A stretch of 51,596 nucleotides of DNA, from positions 62,499-114,094 of the forward strand of contig NZ_NOXV01000301.1 of the NCBI RefSeq assembly GCF_002251835.1, given 5' to 3'. This DNA is from Flavobacterium cyanobacteriorum. Lineage in GTDB: Bacteria > Bacteroidota > Bacteroidia > Flavobacteriales > Flavobacteriaceae. Both the position numbers and the translations under genes were made by a program. The notes beneath the pieces are model-generated. The model searched no databases, was not told the DNA's origin, and was given only the letters and a program-made list of their open reading frames with translations. Shown one piece after another: positions 44,672 through 51,596 of the stretch; within the stretch, counting starts at the first letter, position 1; each line of letters begins with the position of its first letter.

Positions 44672-44715
44672 CAAATATAAAATGATGCCACTTTTTGTAC
44701 AGTAACAAAAGTAAC
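44672..44715 (-). promoter_or_regulatory. Rhodanese promoter with Crp-type operator
   Basis: On the minus strand the -7 box is TATATTTG (44679-44672). GTAACAAAAGTAAC lies at 44702-44715, centre 44708.5, which is 29.5 nt upstream of the box. This equals the spacing at 50589-50632 and would put the site near -41, the class II activator position. It sits just after the DUF2892 stop. Confidence 0.7.
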
Positions 44716-44731
44716 ATTCATTTACGTTAAT

Positions 44732-44935
44732 TTACTGATTGCAACATTTATTATCCTGTACACCTAATTTCCTGAGGATATCTTCCATCAGGCACCACCT
44801 GGTAATAGAGGATTGCAATAGGTTTGCCCCTACAAATGCGGTAAACCACAGCCAGTTTTGGTCGACATAAACGGCCAGCAAAAGGCTTATAAGTATAAAA
44901 CTGCCGGCTATTGCCCGTATAATTCTGTTTATCAT
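44732..44935 (-). CDS. DUF2892 (YgaP-like) small membrane protein
   Basis: 67 residues: two hydrophobic helices (about 8-22 and 29-42) and the family signature CLMEDILRKLG near the C-terminus, ending in a Cys pair (NKCCNQ). In E. coli YgaP this domain is fused behind a rhodanese; here the rhodanese is a separate gene next door. It is last in the TolC-adaptor-RND operon, 10 nt after the pump gene. The terminal Cys pair could carry sulfur or metal (inference). Confidence 0.9.
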   Translation of the reverse strand: MINRIIRAIAGSFILISLLLAVYVDQNWLWFTAFVGANLLQSSITRWCLMEDILRKLGVQDNKCCNQ

Positions 44936-44945
44936 TTTATTTATT

Positions 44946-47900
44946 TTAGATGTTATTATCTCTTTTTGGTTCTTTTTTTCTTTCTGTTATATAATAGATT
45001 ACCGGTACTACAAGCAAAGTGAGTATGGTAGAAACAATGGCTCCCGCAACCAGAGAGATAGCCAATCCCTGAAAAATAGGGTCGAAGAGTATTATAGATG
45101 CCCCAATAACAACTGCTCCCGTAGTTAGCAGGATGGGGGTGGTTCTTACGGCTCCAGCTTCAATAATAGCGTCTTTAAGCAATACCTTTTCTTTTAGCCG
45201 TATTTCAATGAAATCTATAAGTAATACCGAATTCCTTACCATTACCCCAGCAAGCGCAATCATCCCTATAAAAGAAGTTGCGGTAAAGAAAGCGCCCAAT
45301 GCCCAATGGCCCAGTATAATACCTATTAAAGAAAGCGGTATGGCAACCATCATAACAAGCGGTGTCCTGAAGTTTTGGAACCAGCCCACGATGAGCATGT
45401 AAATAATGATAATAACCACCATAAATGCTACCCCCAAATCACGGAATACCTCGAGGGTGATTTGCCACTCGCCATCCCATTTCACGGTAAAATCACTTTC
45501 ATCTGAAGGCTGCTCCATGTACAGTTCGTTTATTTTATAGCCTGTGGGCAACTTTATTTTTTGGAGCTTTTCTTCCATGCCCAGTATGGCATAAACAGGG
45601 CTTTCAAGGGTTCCCGCCATATCTGCCGTTACATATACCACACGCTTTTGGTCTTTTCTGTAAATGGTTTTTTTGAGAGTATCCTGCTTAATAGAAACAA
45701 TGTCGCCTACCGGAACCATATTCCCTTTACTGCTTTTTATCTTTAATTGCTGTATATCCTGCAAGCCACTTTTGTCTTTATCATCAAGTGATAGTACAAT
45801 GCCTACATTGTCACTCGCATTCTCATCATGCAGGCTGGAGAATGGATGCTCTTTTAAAAGATAAGTAAGATTTGCTACCACCTGTTGCGGCGCAACCCCG
45901 TTAAGCATAGCTTTTTCCCTGTCAATTTCTATCCTGTATTCTGTCTGGTTGTCTTCTGCCATCCAGTCAACATCTACAATATCAGGTGTCTTTTCCAGAA
46001 TATCTTTTACCTGTTTTGCTACCTTTATTTGTTCTTTATAGTCGGGGCCATATATTTCAGCAACAAGTGTAGATAAAACAGGTGGCCCGGGCGGCACTTC
46101 TATAATCTTCACATTGGCACCATATTTCTTCGCTATCTTCTGTACTTCAGGGCGGACATCTTTAGCTATAGTATGGCTTTGGCCCTCACGGTCTTCCTTA
46201 TGCAGCAGGTTTACCTGTATATCAGCCATATTGCTGCCGCCGCGCATATCATAGTGGCGAACCAGCCCGTTAAATGTTATAGGCGCCGATGTACCTACAT
46301 AGTTCTGATAGCTTACTACTTCGGGCTTAGTGGCAAGGTATTGCGCAATTTCTTTTGTAACTGCCGCTGTACGCTCCAGTGTGGTGCCCTCAGGCATGTC
46401 TATTACTACCTGGAACTCGTTTTTATTATCAAACGGAAGCATCTTTACCGCCACTGTTTTTGTAAAGAACATGCCTACCGAGCCGATTAGCAATACTACT
46501 GTAAGCCCTAGGAGTAGCCTTCTTTTTGTACTGTTATTGAGCAATGGCCTTTCCAGGCGGTTATATATTTTGTATATTAAACTTGTTTCTAAACCTTTGG
46601 CTTTTTTCTTATCCTGATGGTCTTTTTCCCTCAGCAAATGATACCCCAGGTAAGGTGTAACAGTTAGCGCCACAAACAAGGAAAGAATCATGGCTATAGA
46701 GGCCCCTATAGGCATAGGGCTCATGTACGGCCCCATCATGCCGGATACAAAAGCCATTGGCAATATGGCTGCAATAACCGTAAATGTGGCCAATATGGTT
46801 GGGTTACCTACTTCGTTTATAGCATATATAGCGGCTTTCATAAAGGGCAGCCGCTTCATTTTAAAGTGGCGGTGCATGTTCTCGGCAATAATAATGCTGT
46901 CATCAACCACGATACCCACCACAAACACCAGCGCAAAAAGTGTTATCCGGTTAAGGGTATAGCCAAACAGGTAGTAGCTGAATAAGGTGAGCGCAAAAGT
47001 AAGCGGTACCGACAGGAACACTACAAGTCCGCCGCGCCAGCCCATAGCAAGCATAACCAAAACAGTCACCGCTACTATAGCAATGCCAAGATGTAATAAT
47101 AATTCGCCTACTTTATCAGAAGCTGTTTCGCCATAGTTGCGTGTAACTTCAACATGTACATCATCGGTTATCAGGTTTTGTTTGAGATGCTCTACCTTGT
47201 CTAGTATTTTTTCAGATATCTTCATGGCATCAGCCCCTTTAACCTTGCCTATAGATATGGTTACTGCAGGGTATTCTGACTTTGCAACTTTGTATTTTTC
47301 ATTGGCTTGGCCGTACCCAAAGGATACGTAGCTTTTAGGTGAAGAAGGGCCGTCTTTTACTATGGCTACCTGTTTTAAATATACAGGTATATTATCATGT
47401 ATGCCTACTACAAGGTTTTCCACATCCTCAGTATCAGATAGGAAAGAGCCTGTAGTGATGAGGTACTCTTTATCTGCATTTACAATACCACCCGACTGCG
47501 TACTGCTGTTATTGGCCTGGACGGCTTGCATAATTTCAAGGGCGTCAATACCCAGGCCGGCCATTTTATCTTTATCAGGTACAATGCGGAGTTCTCTCGT
47601 GCTGCCGCCTATCTCTTTGGTAATGGCTACATCTTTAATTTTTTCAATTTCAGAGGTAACTTCTTCTGCAAGCTGACGCAATTCAAAATCATTAAGCCTG
47701 TCGCTCCAAAAGGTTAGCCCCAGCATAGGCACATCATCAATAGACCTTGTCTTTACAACAGGTTTATAAACTCCCCGCGGGAACATGCCATCGTGTTTAG
47801 CCAGTTCGTCATAAAGCTTTACATAAGAGCGCTCTACATCCTGCCCCACATAAAACTGCACAATAAGCATTGCCTGCCCGTTCATGGCCATGCTATGTAC

Positions 47901-48152
47901 GTGTTCAATACCTTTAATGTTAAGCAGTATTTTTTCCAACGGCTTTACAACCTTGCTTTCCACTTCTGCGGGGCTTGCCCCGGGGTATCCTACCATTATA
48001 TCGGCCATAGGCACATTTATCTGGGGCTCTTCTTCCCTTGGTATAAGGAAGGAACTGTAAACGCCTATTATCATAAGCCCGGCCATCAGCAAGACGGTAA
48101 GCTTAGAGTTTATGAACAACCGGGCGATCCTGCCCGAAATACCTTCTTTCAT
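44946..48152 (-). CDS. RND efflux pump permease (AcrB/CzcA type)
   Basis: A 1068-residue inner-membrane RND transporter, proton driven, exporting through a tripartite channel. TM1 sits at about 15-33. TM4 shows VGIVVDDSIIIAENMHRH with the Asp-Asp pair of proton relay, followed by GNPTILATFTVIAAILPMAF. Two large periplasmic loops lie at about 35-330 and 570-880. The second half repeats the layout, with GVMVRNSVLLIDFIEIRL and VVIGASIILFDPIFQGLA. The loop after TM1 (EEEPQINVPMADIMVGYPGA) is typical of MMPL-like RND pumps of unknown substrate. It follows the adaptor by 21 nt. Cargo cannot be read from sequence. Confidence 0.93.
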   Translation of the reverse strand: MKEGISGRIARLFINSKLTVLLMAGLMIIGVYSSFLIPREEEPQINVPMADIMVGYPGASPAEVESKVVKPLEKILLNIKGIEHVHSMAMNGQAMLIVQFYVGQDVERSYVKLYDELAKHDGMFPRGVYKPVVKTRSIDDVPMLGLTFWSDRLNDFELRQLAEEVTSEIEKIKDVAITKEIGGSTRELRIVPDKDKMAGLGIDALEIMQAVQANNSSTQSGGIVNADKEYLITTGSFLSDTEDVENLVVGIHDNIPVYLKQVAIVKDGPSSPKSYVSFGYGQANEKYKVAKSEYPAVTISIGKVKGADAMKISEKILDKVEHLKQNLITDDVHVEVTRNYGETASDKVGELLLHLGIAIVAVTVLVMLAMGWRGGLVVFLSVPLTFALTLFSYYLFGYTLNRITLFALVFVVGIVVDDSIIIAENMHRHFKMKRLPFMKAAIYAINEVGNPTILATFTVIAAILPMAFVSGMMGPYMSPMPIGASIAMILSLFVALTVTPYLGYHLLREKDHQDKKKAKGLETSLIYKIYNRLERPLLNNSTKRRLLLGLTVVLLIGSVGMFFTKTVAVKMLPFDNKNEFQVVIDMPEGTTLERTAAVTKEIAQYLATKPEVVSYQNYVGTSAPITFNGLVRHYDMRGGSNMADIQVNLLHKEDREGQSHTIAKDVRPEVQKIAKKYGANVKIIEVPPGPPVLSTLVAEIYGPDYKEQIKVAKQVKDILEKTPDIVDVDWMAEDNQTEYRIEIDREKAMLNGVAPQQVVANLTYLLKEHPFSSLHDENASDNVGIVLSLDDKDKSGLQDIQQLKIKSSKGNMVPVGDIVSIKQDTLKKTIYRKDQKRVVYVTADMAGTLESPVYAILGMEEKLQKIKLPTGYKINELYMEQPSDESDFTVKWDGEWQITLEVFRDLGVAFMVVIIIIYMLIVGWFQNFRTPLVMMVAIPLSLIGIILGHWALGAFFTATSFIGMIALAGVMVRNSVLLIDFIEIRLKEKVLLKDAIIEAGAVRTTPILLTTGAVVIGASIILFDPIFQGLAISLVAGAIVSTILTLLVVPVIYYITERKKEPKRDNNI

Positions 48153-48173
48153 ATTATGTATTTGTTTACATCA

Positions 48174-49256
48174 TTATTTAATAGTTACAGGAGTTCCGTT
48201 GTACAACCTGCCCTCTGCCGATACAATGTACTTTTCATCAGGCGAAAGCCCTGATAAAATTTCAATACTATTTCCGTATTGCCGACCCGTTTTCAGCCAT
48301 CGCAGAATTGCTTTATCGCCGTTACCTATTGTATAAATCCCGGTAAGCTGCCCCTGGTTTATCAGCGCTGTTACAGGCACCAAAAGTTTTCCGGGCTCTT
48401 TAGCTACAGCTTCACTTTTTACAGGAAATTTCACATTCACATACATGCCTGCCCGTAGTGACGGATCTGCTTTTTCCAAAGTAATTTTTACAGCATACTG
48501 GCCTCCCGTATTCTTAGCAGAGGTGCTTACCTCGGTTACTTTTCCGGATTGTTCTTTTTCAATAGACTTTATAAATATCTGTACCTGCATACCGGGTTGT
48601 ATCGCATTAATATCTTTTTCCGAAACTATTGTGCTTACCTGTAGCCTTGAAGCTCCTTCGATACTTAAAAGCGGCATCCCGGGGTTTGCCATGTCGCCCT
48701 CTTTATTAAATGTATTGGTGATGGTGCCGCTAAAAGGGGCTTTAATATTGGAATAAGAGAACTGGGCAAGCACTTCATTACGCATTTGCTTTGCACCTTC
48801 CAGCGCTGCTTTTACCATTTCAAAGCGCGATGTCATATCATCCAGCTCTTTTTGCGACGCACTTTGCTGCTCAAAAAGCTTTACAAAACGGTCATAATCT
48901 TTTTTAGCATTATTGTAAGCCGCGCTTGCCTGCAAAACATTCGCCTCTGCCTGTGCTTTTTTTGCCAGCAGATCGCTATTGCTTATGCTTACCAGTAATT
49001 GCCCTGCTTTTACCTGTTGCCCTACGGTAACATGCATTGCAGTAATGTAACCCATTATACGGGTGCTTATATTAGCACTGTTCTCTGCCTCTGTCATTCC
49101 GCTTGCAGTAATAAAGCTGTCGCTGTTCTGCCTGTTGTCCTGATTTATAGTAACTGCGATGGGCGCTGCTTTTTCAATCGGTTTTTTAGTGTCCCCACCA
49201 CAGGAATAAACTATGGATATGCCTGCAAATACTAAGGCTAAAGTTGTGTTTTTCAT
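48174..49256 (-). CDS. RND periplasmic adaptor (membrane-fusion lipoprotein)
   Basis: 360 residues. A signal ends in the lipobox VYSCGGD (Cys19), so it is lipid-anchored. The HlyD-type layout follows: barrel-sandwich/lipoyl half-motif (GYITAMHVTVGQQVKAGQLL), a coiled-coil hairpin (about 95-160), the second lipoyl half (SNIKAPFSGTITNTFNKEGD) and beta-barrel domain (LRAGMYVNVKFPV). It joins the pump to TolC. It starts 3 nt before TolC's stop region and is in the same operon. Confidence 0.93.
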   Translation of the reverse strand: MKNTTLALVFAGISIVYSCGGDTKKPIEKAAPIAVTINQDNRQNSDSFITASGMTEAENSANISTRIMGYITAMHVTVGQQVKAGQLLVSISNSDLLAKKAQAEANVLQASAAYNNAKKDYDRFVKLFEQQSASQKELDDMTSRFEMVKAALEGAKQMRNEVLAQFSYSNIKAPFSGTITNTFNKEGDMANPGMPLLSIEGASRLQVSTIVSEKDINAIQPGMQVQIFIKSIEKEQSGKVTEVSTSAKNTGGQYAVKITLEKADPSLRAGMYVNVKFPVKSEAVAKEPGKLLVPVTALINQGQLTGIYTIGNGDKAILRWLKTGRQYGNSIEILSGLSPDEKYIVSAEGRLYNGTPVTIK

Positions 49257-49259
49257 TTG

Positions 49260-50570
49260 TTATCGGGTTAAGAATTCTAAATATTGTTGCGTAAAATTGT
49301 ATTCGTATATTGCCAGGAGCATTTCAAGTTCTTTTTGCAGCATCAGGCTTTCGCCGGTAAGCAGGTCTGCGGCTTTTTCCAGCCCCTGCGCAAAACGATT
49401 GCTCCTTATGCGATAGGCTTCTTTAGATTGCTCCAATGCCAGCACAGAGAGGTTTACCTTGTTTTCAGTATCTTTTAAAAGGCACTTTACTTTATCAATT
49501 TCAAGAAGGCTTTTTGCGGTATATTGCTGCTTTTCCACCTCAGCTTTTTCCATCTCAGCTTTTGCTTTCTCCATTTTTCCTAATAACTTGTAGCCATCAA
49601 ACACATTCCACGACAGCTGCAACCCAACAGTGTAGCCATTGGCATCGGCCTGAAAAAGTTTATCATCATAAAGCTCATAATTTACAAAAGCGTTCAATCG
49701 GGGCATTACGCCCATTCTTGATGATTGCCACATCCTTTTATAAGCTTCCCCAGATTTTGACATAGCCAGGATGTCTTTACGATTATCTATAGTAATGACA
49801 CGATCATAGGCCGGAACTATCGTAGTGCCTGCTTCTTCAGCAGGTTTAAAAACTTTGCCATTGATGTCCTCGTTCATTAAAAAAGCAAGGTGCCCCGAAG
49901 CATTAAGCAAATTGCTTTTTGCGTACTGCAGTTGGTTTTTTATTTCATATTCCCTTACCATGGCCGCGAGAAGGTCGGTTTTTTGCAACAGCCCCTGATT
50001 ATAGTAATTTTCAATAAGTGCCAGGTTGGATTGCGCTGTTACTAAGGCTTTTTCAAGTACGCTTACGGCTTTGTATGCCAATTGAAGTTCCATGTAAGCT
50101 TTGCCGGATTCTAATTCAAGATATTCCTGAGTACGGGTTGTTTGTAACTCATAAGCTTCCATTTTAGACTTTGCTGCTTTCCGTGCAAACAGGCCGTCCA
50201 TATTTAGCAGGGGTTGTAAAATTTCTACCTTAACAGCAAAATTCTGGGTGTTATCAGGATTATTAAGCCGGCGGGGGTCAAAGTCTGATGCTGTCAGGAT
50301 CTCCTGGTTCAGCTTTGAGCCGAAAGCCATTAGGGGATTTGTAGTTGAAATTGCAGTGTAAGAGGCCGATATACCTGGAAGGAATACAGCATTGCTTTGC
50401 CTGTAATCAGACCGGGCCAATCTGTATTCCAATCCCGCGATTTTTATCTCGAGGTTCTTTGCAGAAGCTTTTTCAGCAACCTCTTTTTTAAAAATTACTA
50501 TTGTGTCCTGCCCGAAATTCTTAAAGGTGAGCAGTAGGGTTGTAAACAATATGCTATATCTATGTCTCAT
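49260..50570 (-). CDS. TolC-family outer membrane channel
   Basis: 436 residues from the ATG at 50570, starting with a signal peptide (MRHRYSILFTTLLLTFKNFGQ). Two outer-membrane-efflux-protein halves follow, each with long alpha-hairpins and a beta-barrel stretch: KLNQEILTASDFDPRRLNNP in the first half, LQLSWNVFDGYKLLGKMEKA in the second. A TTG start at 50591 would lie over the promoter's -7 box, so I reject it. First gene of the operon TolC-adaptor-RND-DUF2892. The tip cysteines and substrate determinants are not visible. Confidence 0.92.
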   Translation of the reverse strand: MRHRYSILFTTLLLTFKNFGQDTIVIFKKEVAEKASAKNLEIKIAGLEYRLARSDYRQSNAVFLPGISASYTAISTTNPLMAFGSKLNQEILTASDFDPRRLNNPDNTQNFAVKVEILQPLLNMDGLFARKAAKSKMEAYELQTTRTQEYLELESGKAYMELQLAYKAVSVLEKALVTAQSNLALIENYYNQGLLQKTDLLAAMVREYEIKNQLQYAKSNLLNASGHLAFLMNEDINGKVFKPAEEAGTTIVPAYDRVITIDNRKDILAMSKSGEAYKRMWQSSRMGVMPRLNAFVNYELYDDKLFQADANGYTVGLQLSWNVFDGYKLLGKMEKAKAEMEKAEVEKQQYTAKSLLEIDKVKCLLKDTENKVNLSVLALEQSKEAYRIRSNRFAQGLEKAADLLTGESLMLQKELEMLLAIYEYNFTQQYLEFLTR

Positions 50571-50588
50571 AAAATTTATTTTATGAGA

Positions 50589-50632
50589 CAAAATTATATT
50601 GCTCTCAGAGGCCAGTCAGTAACAAAAGTTAC
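50589..50632 (-). promoter_or_regulatory. Efflux operon promoter with Crp-type operator
   Basis: GTAACAAAAGTTAC (50619-50632) is a perfect 5-bp inverted repeat with a 4-nt centre. On the minus strand, TAATTTTG (50596-50589) is the TAnnTTTG box. Centre-to-box distance is 29.5 nt, identical to the rhodanese promoter. The transcript would begin about 10-15 nt before the TolC ATG at 50570. Confidence 0.75.
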
Positions 50633-50642
50633 ATAAAGCTTC

Positions 50643-51275
50643 TTATTTTAAAAGCTCAATAGTATTGCGGTTCAGTTTAACAATACCGTCGTTTTCTAAG
50701 GCTTTCAATAACCTTGAGACTACCACACGGGAAGTATTGAGCTCATAGGCAATTTCCTGGTGCGTATTGGAAATAACATATGATCCGGTCACTTTCGACT
50801 TTTCATGCAGGTAATTTAAAAGGCGCTCGTCCATCTTCATGAAAGCCAGGTTGTCTATGGCTATAAGCATTTCGCTCATCCTCTTATTGTAGCTGGAAAA
50901 AACAAAGTTTCTCCAGCTTTTGTACCTGCCCAGCCATTCCTCCATTTTCCCAATAGGTATCATGGCAACACTGCCGCTTGTTTCGGCCACGGCGCGTATC
51001 TCACTTTGCGTATCGCCCAGGCAGCATGCCAAGGTCATGGCACAGGTGTCGCCTTTTTCAAGAAAGTAAAGCAGCAGTTCTCCTTCTACCTTGTCTTCAC
51101 GCGATATTTTTATTGCGCCGTTGATTAGCAAAGGCATCTGCCGGATGTATTGGCCAATTTCTATAAGGCAATCCCCTTCCGCAAAATCCATAAAGACTGC
51201 GACAGCTGCTATATCGTTGATCAACTGTGATTCGAAAACAGATCCATAAGCTTTTATAAGACCTTTTTTCACCAA
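50643..51275 (-). CDS. Crp/Fnr-family transcriptional regulator with Cys-rich sensor
   Basis: 210 residues. The N-terminal cupin (about 25-115) lacks the Fnr iron-sulfur N-terminal cysteines but has a cluster Cys78-x5-Cys84-Cys85 (TCAMTLACC) plus Cys36 (EGDCLIEI). The C-terminal winged helix has THQEIAYELNTSRVVVSRLL (about 171-190). No cAMP-binding signature is seen, and the Cys cluster looks like a thiol, persulfide or metal sensor (inference). It sits just upstream of its likely target operon, and both operators of the island match a Crp-like palindrome. A TATATTTA box near 51292-51299 may be its promoter. Confidence 0.9.
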   Translation of the reverse strand: MVKKGLIKAYGSVFESQLINDIAAVAVFMDFAEGDCLIEIGQYIRQMPLLINGAIKISREDKVEGELLLYFLEKGDTCAMTLACCLGDTQSEIRAVAETSGSVAMIPIGKMEEWLGRYKSWRNFVFSSYNKRMSEMLIAIDNLAFMKMDERLLNYLHEKSKVTGSYVISNTHQEIAYELNTSRVVVSRLLKALENDGIVKLNRNTIELLK

Positions 51276-51454
51276 GAATGTGATTTTACTGTAAATATAC
51301 TTATTTTCGGGCGTCTCGCTTATCGCATTATTAAAAAACCTGAGTAATGATCTTGCACCCGGTATCTGATTTTATATTAATTGGAAGATTCACGCTATGA
51401 ACGCCAATGCTCCATTGCAAAGATAATATTAAAATTCATGGAGTATATTTATTA

Positions 51455-51562
51455 ATATAAACGCCGTTTTCATATAGGGTATGAAAAACGAAAAAGCCCG
51501 CAAACACTGGGTATTTGCGGGCTAACTGAAGCCAGGGAAAGGCCCTACAGTCGGGGTGGCAG
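51455..51562. repeat. Right direct repeat, tRNA-Pro 3' end with its terminator (att-like)
   Basis: Counterpart of 44021-44124, with the same order of blocks. It is contiguous with the real tRNA-Pro gene (from 51551), so this is the native copy. The 51276-51454 stretch between it and the Crp gene has no gene. Confidence 0.85.
51490..51522 (-). terminator. Terminator of tRNA-Pro
   Basis: GCCCGCAAA (51496-51504) pairs with TTTGCGGGC (51514-51522). On the minus strand it is followed by a T-run (51495-51491), as expected for the tRNA's transcript. Confidence 0.8.
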
Positions 51563-51596
51563 GATTCGAACCTGCGACCTCCTGGTCCCAAACCAG
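51551..51596 (-). tRNA. tRNA-Pro (TGG anticodon), 3' part; runs off the window
   Basis: On the minus strand the visible part is the anticodon arm (TTTGGGA loop, anticodon TGG, flanked by CTGG/CCAG), the T-arm (GCAGG TTCGAAT CCTGC), the acceptor 3' strand CACCCCG and discriminator A at 51551. No CCA is encoded. The 5' half (from about position 27 backwards) lies beyond 51596. Its 3' end and flank are duplicated at 44021-44124. Confidence 0.9.

Noticed and set aside
50571..50591. TTG start for the TolC gene
   Set aside because: It would lie on the -7 box of its own promoter, and the ATG at 50570 gives a proper signal peptide.
44125..51454. Integrase or transposase inside the island
   Set aside because: Every sizeable frame there is accounted for by the six named genes; no recombinase motif was seen.

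Overview
The window looks like a chromosomal segment of a Flavobacterium-like member of the Flavobacteriaceae (Bacteroidota). Four things point there. Promoters fit the Bacteroidota form TTG-N18/19-TAnnTTTG (before rpsF, bamD, fabI and the gene at 6870). Genes mostly lack Shine-Dalgarno sites. There is a type IX secretion (T9SS) component (PorD) and a very large T9SS-type cargo protein. Several proteins match families I know mainly from flavobacteria (DUF6495, DUF6913, short RpoZ).

Layout. 1-14.8 kb is mostly core genome: rpsF-rpsR-rplI, a DUF6495 gene, ligA, a small type II toxin-antitoxin pair (DUF6364/PIN), a 5'-nucleotidase split over two genes, DUF6913-dapA, ferritin, then bamD-rpoZ-coaBC-porD-recN and fabI. 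15.0-22.2 kb is one 2398-residue secreted repeat protein with a T9SS C-terminal sorting domain. 22.2-29.9 kb holds a structured intergenic element, a stand-alone response regulator, a thioredoxin-GNAT pair, a secreted rhodanese, a LytS/LytTR-type two-component system, a CPA2 cation:proton antiporter and a zinc alcohol dehydrogenase.

30.1-40.5 kb is a tight nine-gene, one-direction cluster: SDR, sugar epimerase, a glycoside-hydrolase/epimerase fusion, MDR dehydrogenase, Gfo/Idh/MocA oxidoreductase, one GT4 and three CgeB-like glycosyltransferases. Most junctions overlap by 1, 4 or 17 nt. It has no visible flippase, polymerase, priming transferase or exporter, so it looks like an uncharacterised pathway for a small glycan or glycoside. 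Facing it is a four-gene operon with a NarL-type two-component system, a multi-TM protein and an unrecognised Cys-containing protein (40.6-43.3 kb).

44.0-51.6 kb is a compact accessory module. Two near-identical ~105-bp direct repeats (44021-44124 and 51455-51562) carry the 3' end of a tRNA-Pro gene and its downstream terminator. They bracket exactly one regulon: Crp/Fnr regulator, TolC, adaptor and RND pump, DUF2892 protein and rhodanese. Two operator-like sites, GTAACAAAAGTTAC (50619-50632) and GTAACAAAAGTAAC (44702-44715), sit at the same distance from their TAnnTTTG boxes, which suggests one regulator drives both transcripts. With the Cys-rich Crp protein, rhodanese and DUF2892, I infer a sulfur- or thiol-stress-responsive efflux island. 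The tRNA-Pro gene runs off the right edge.
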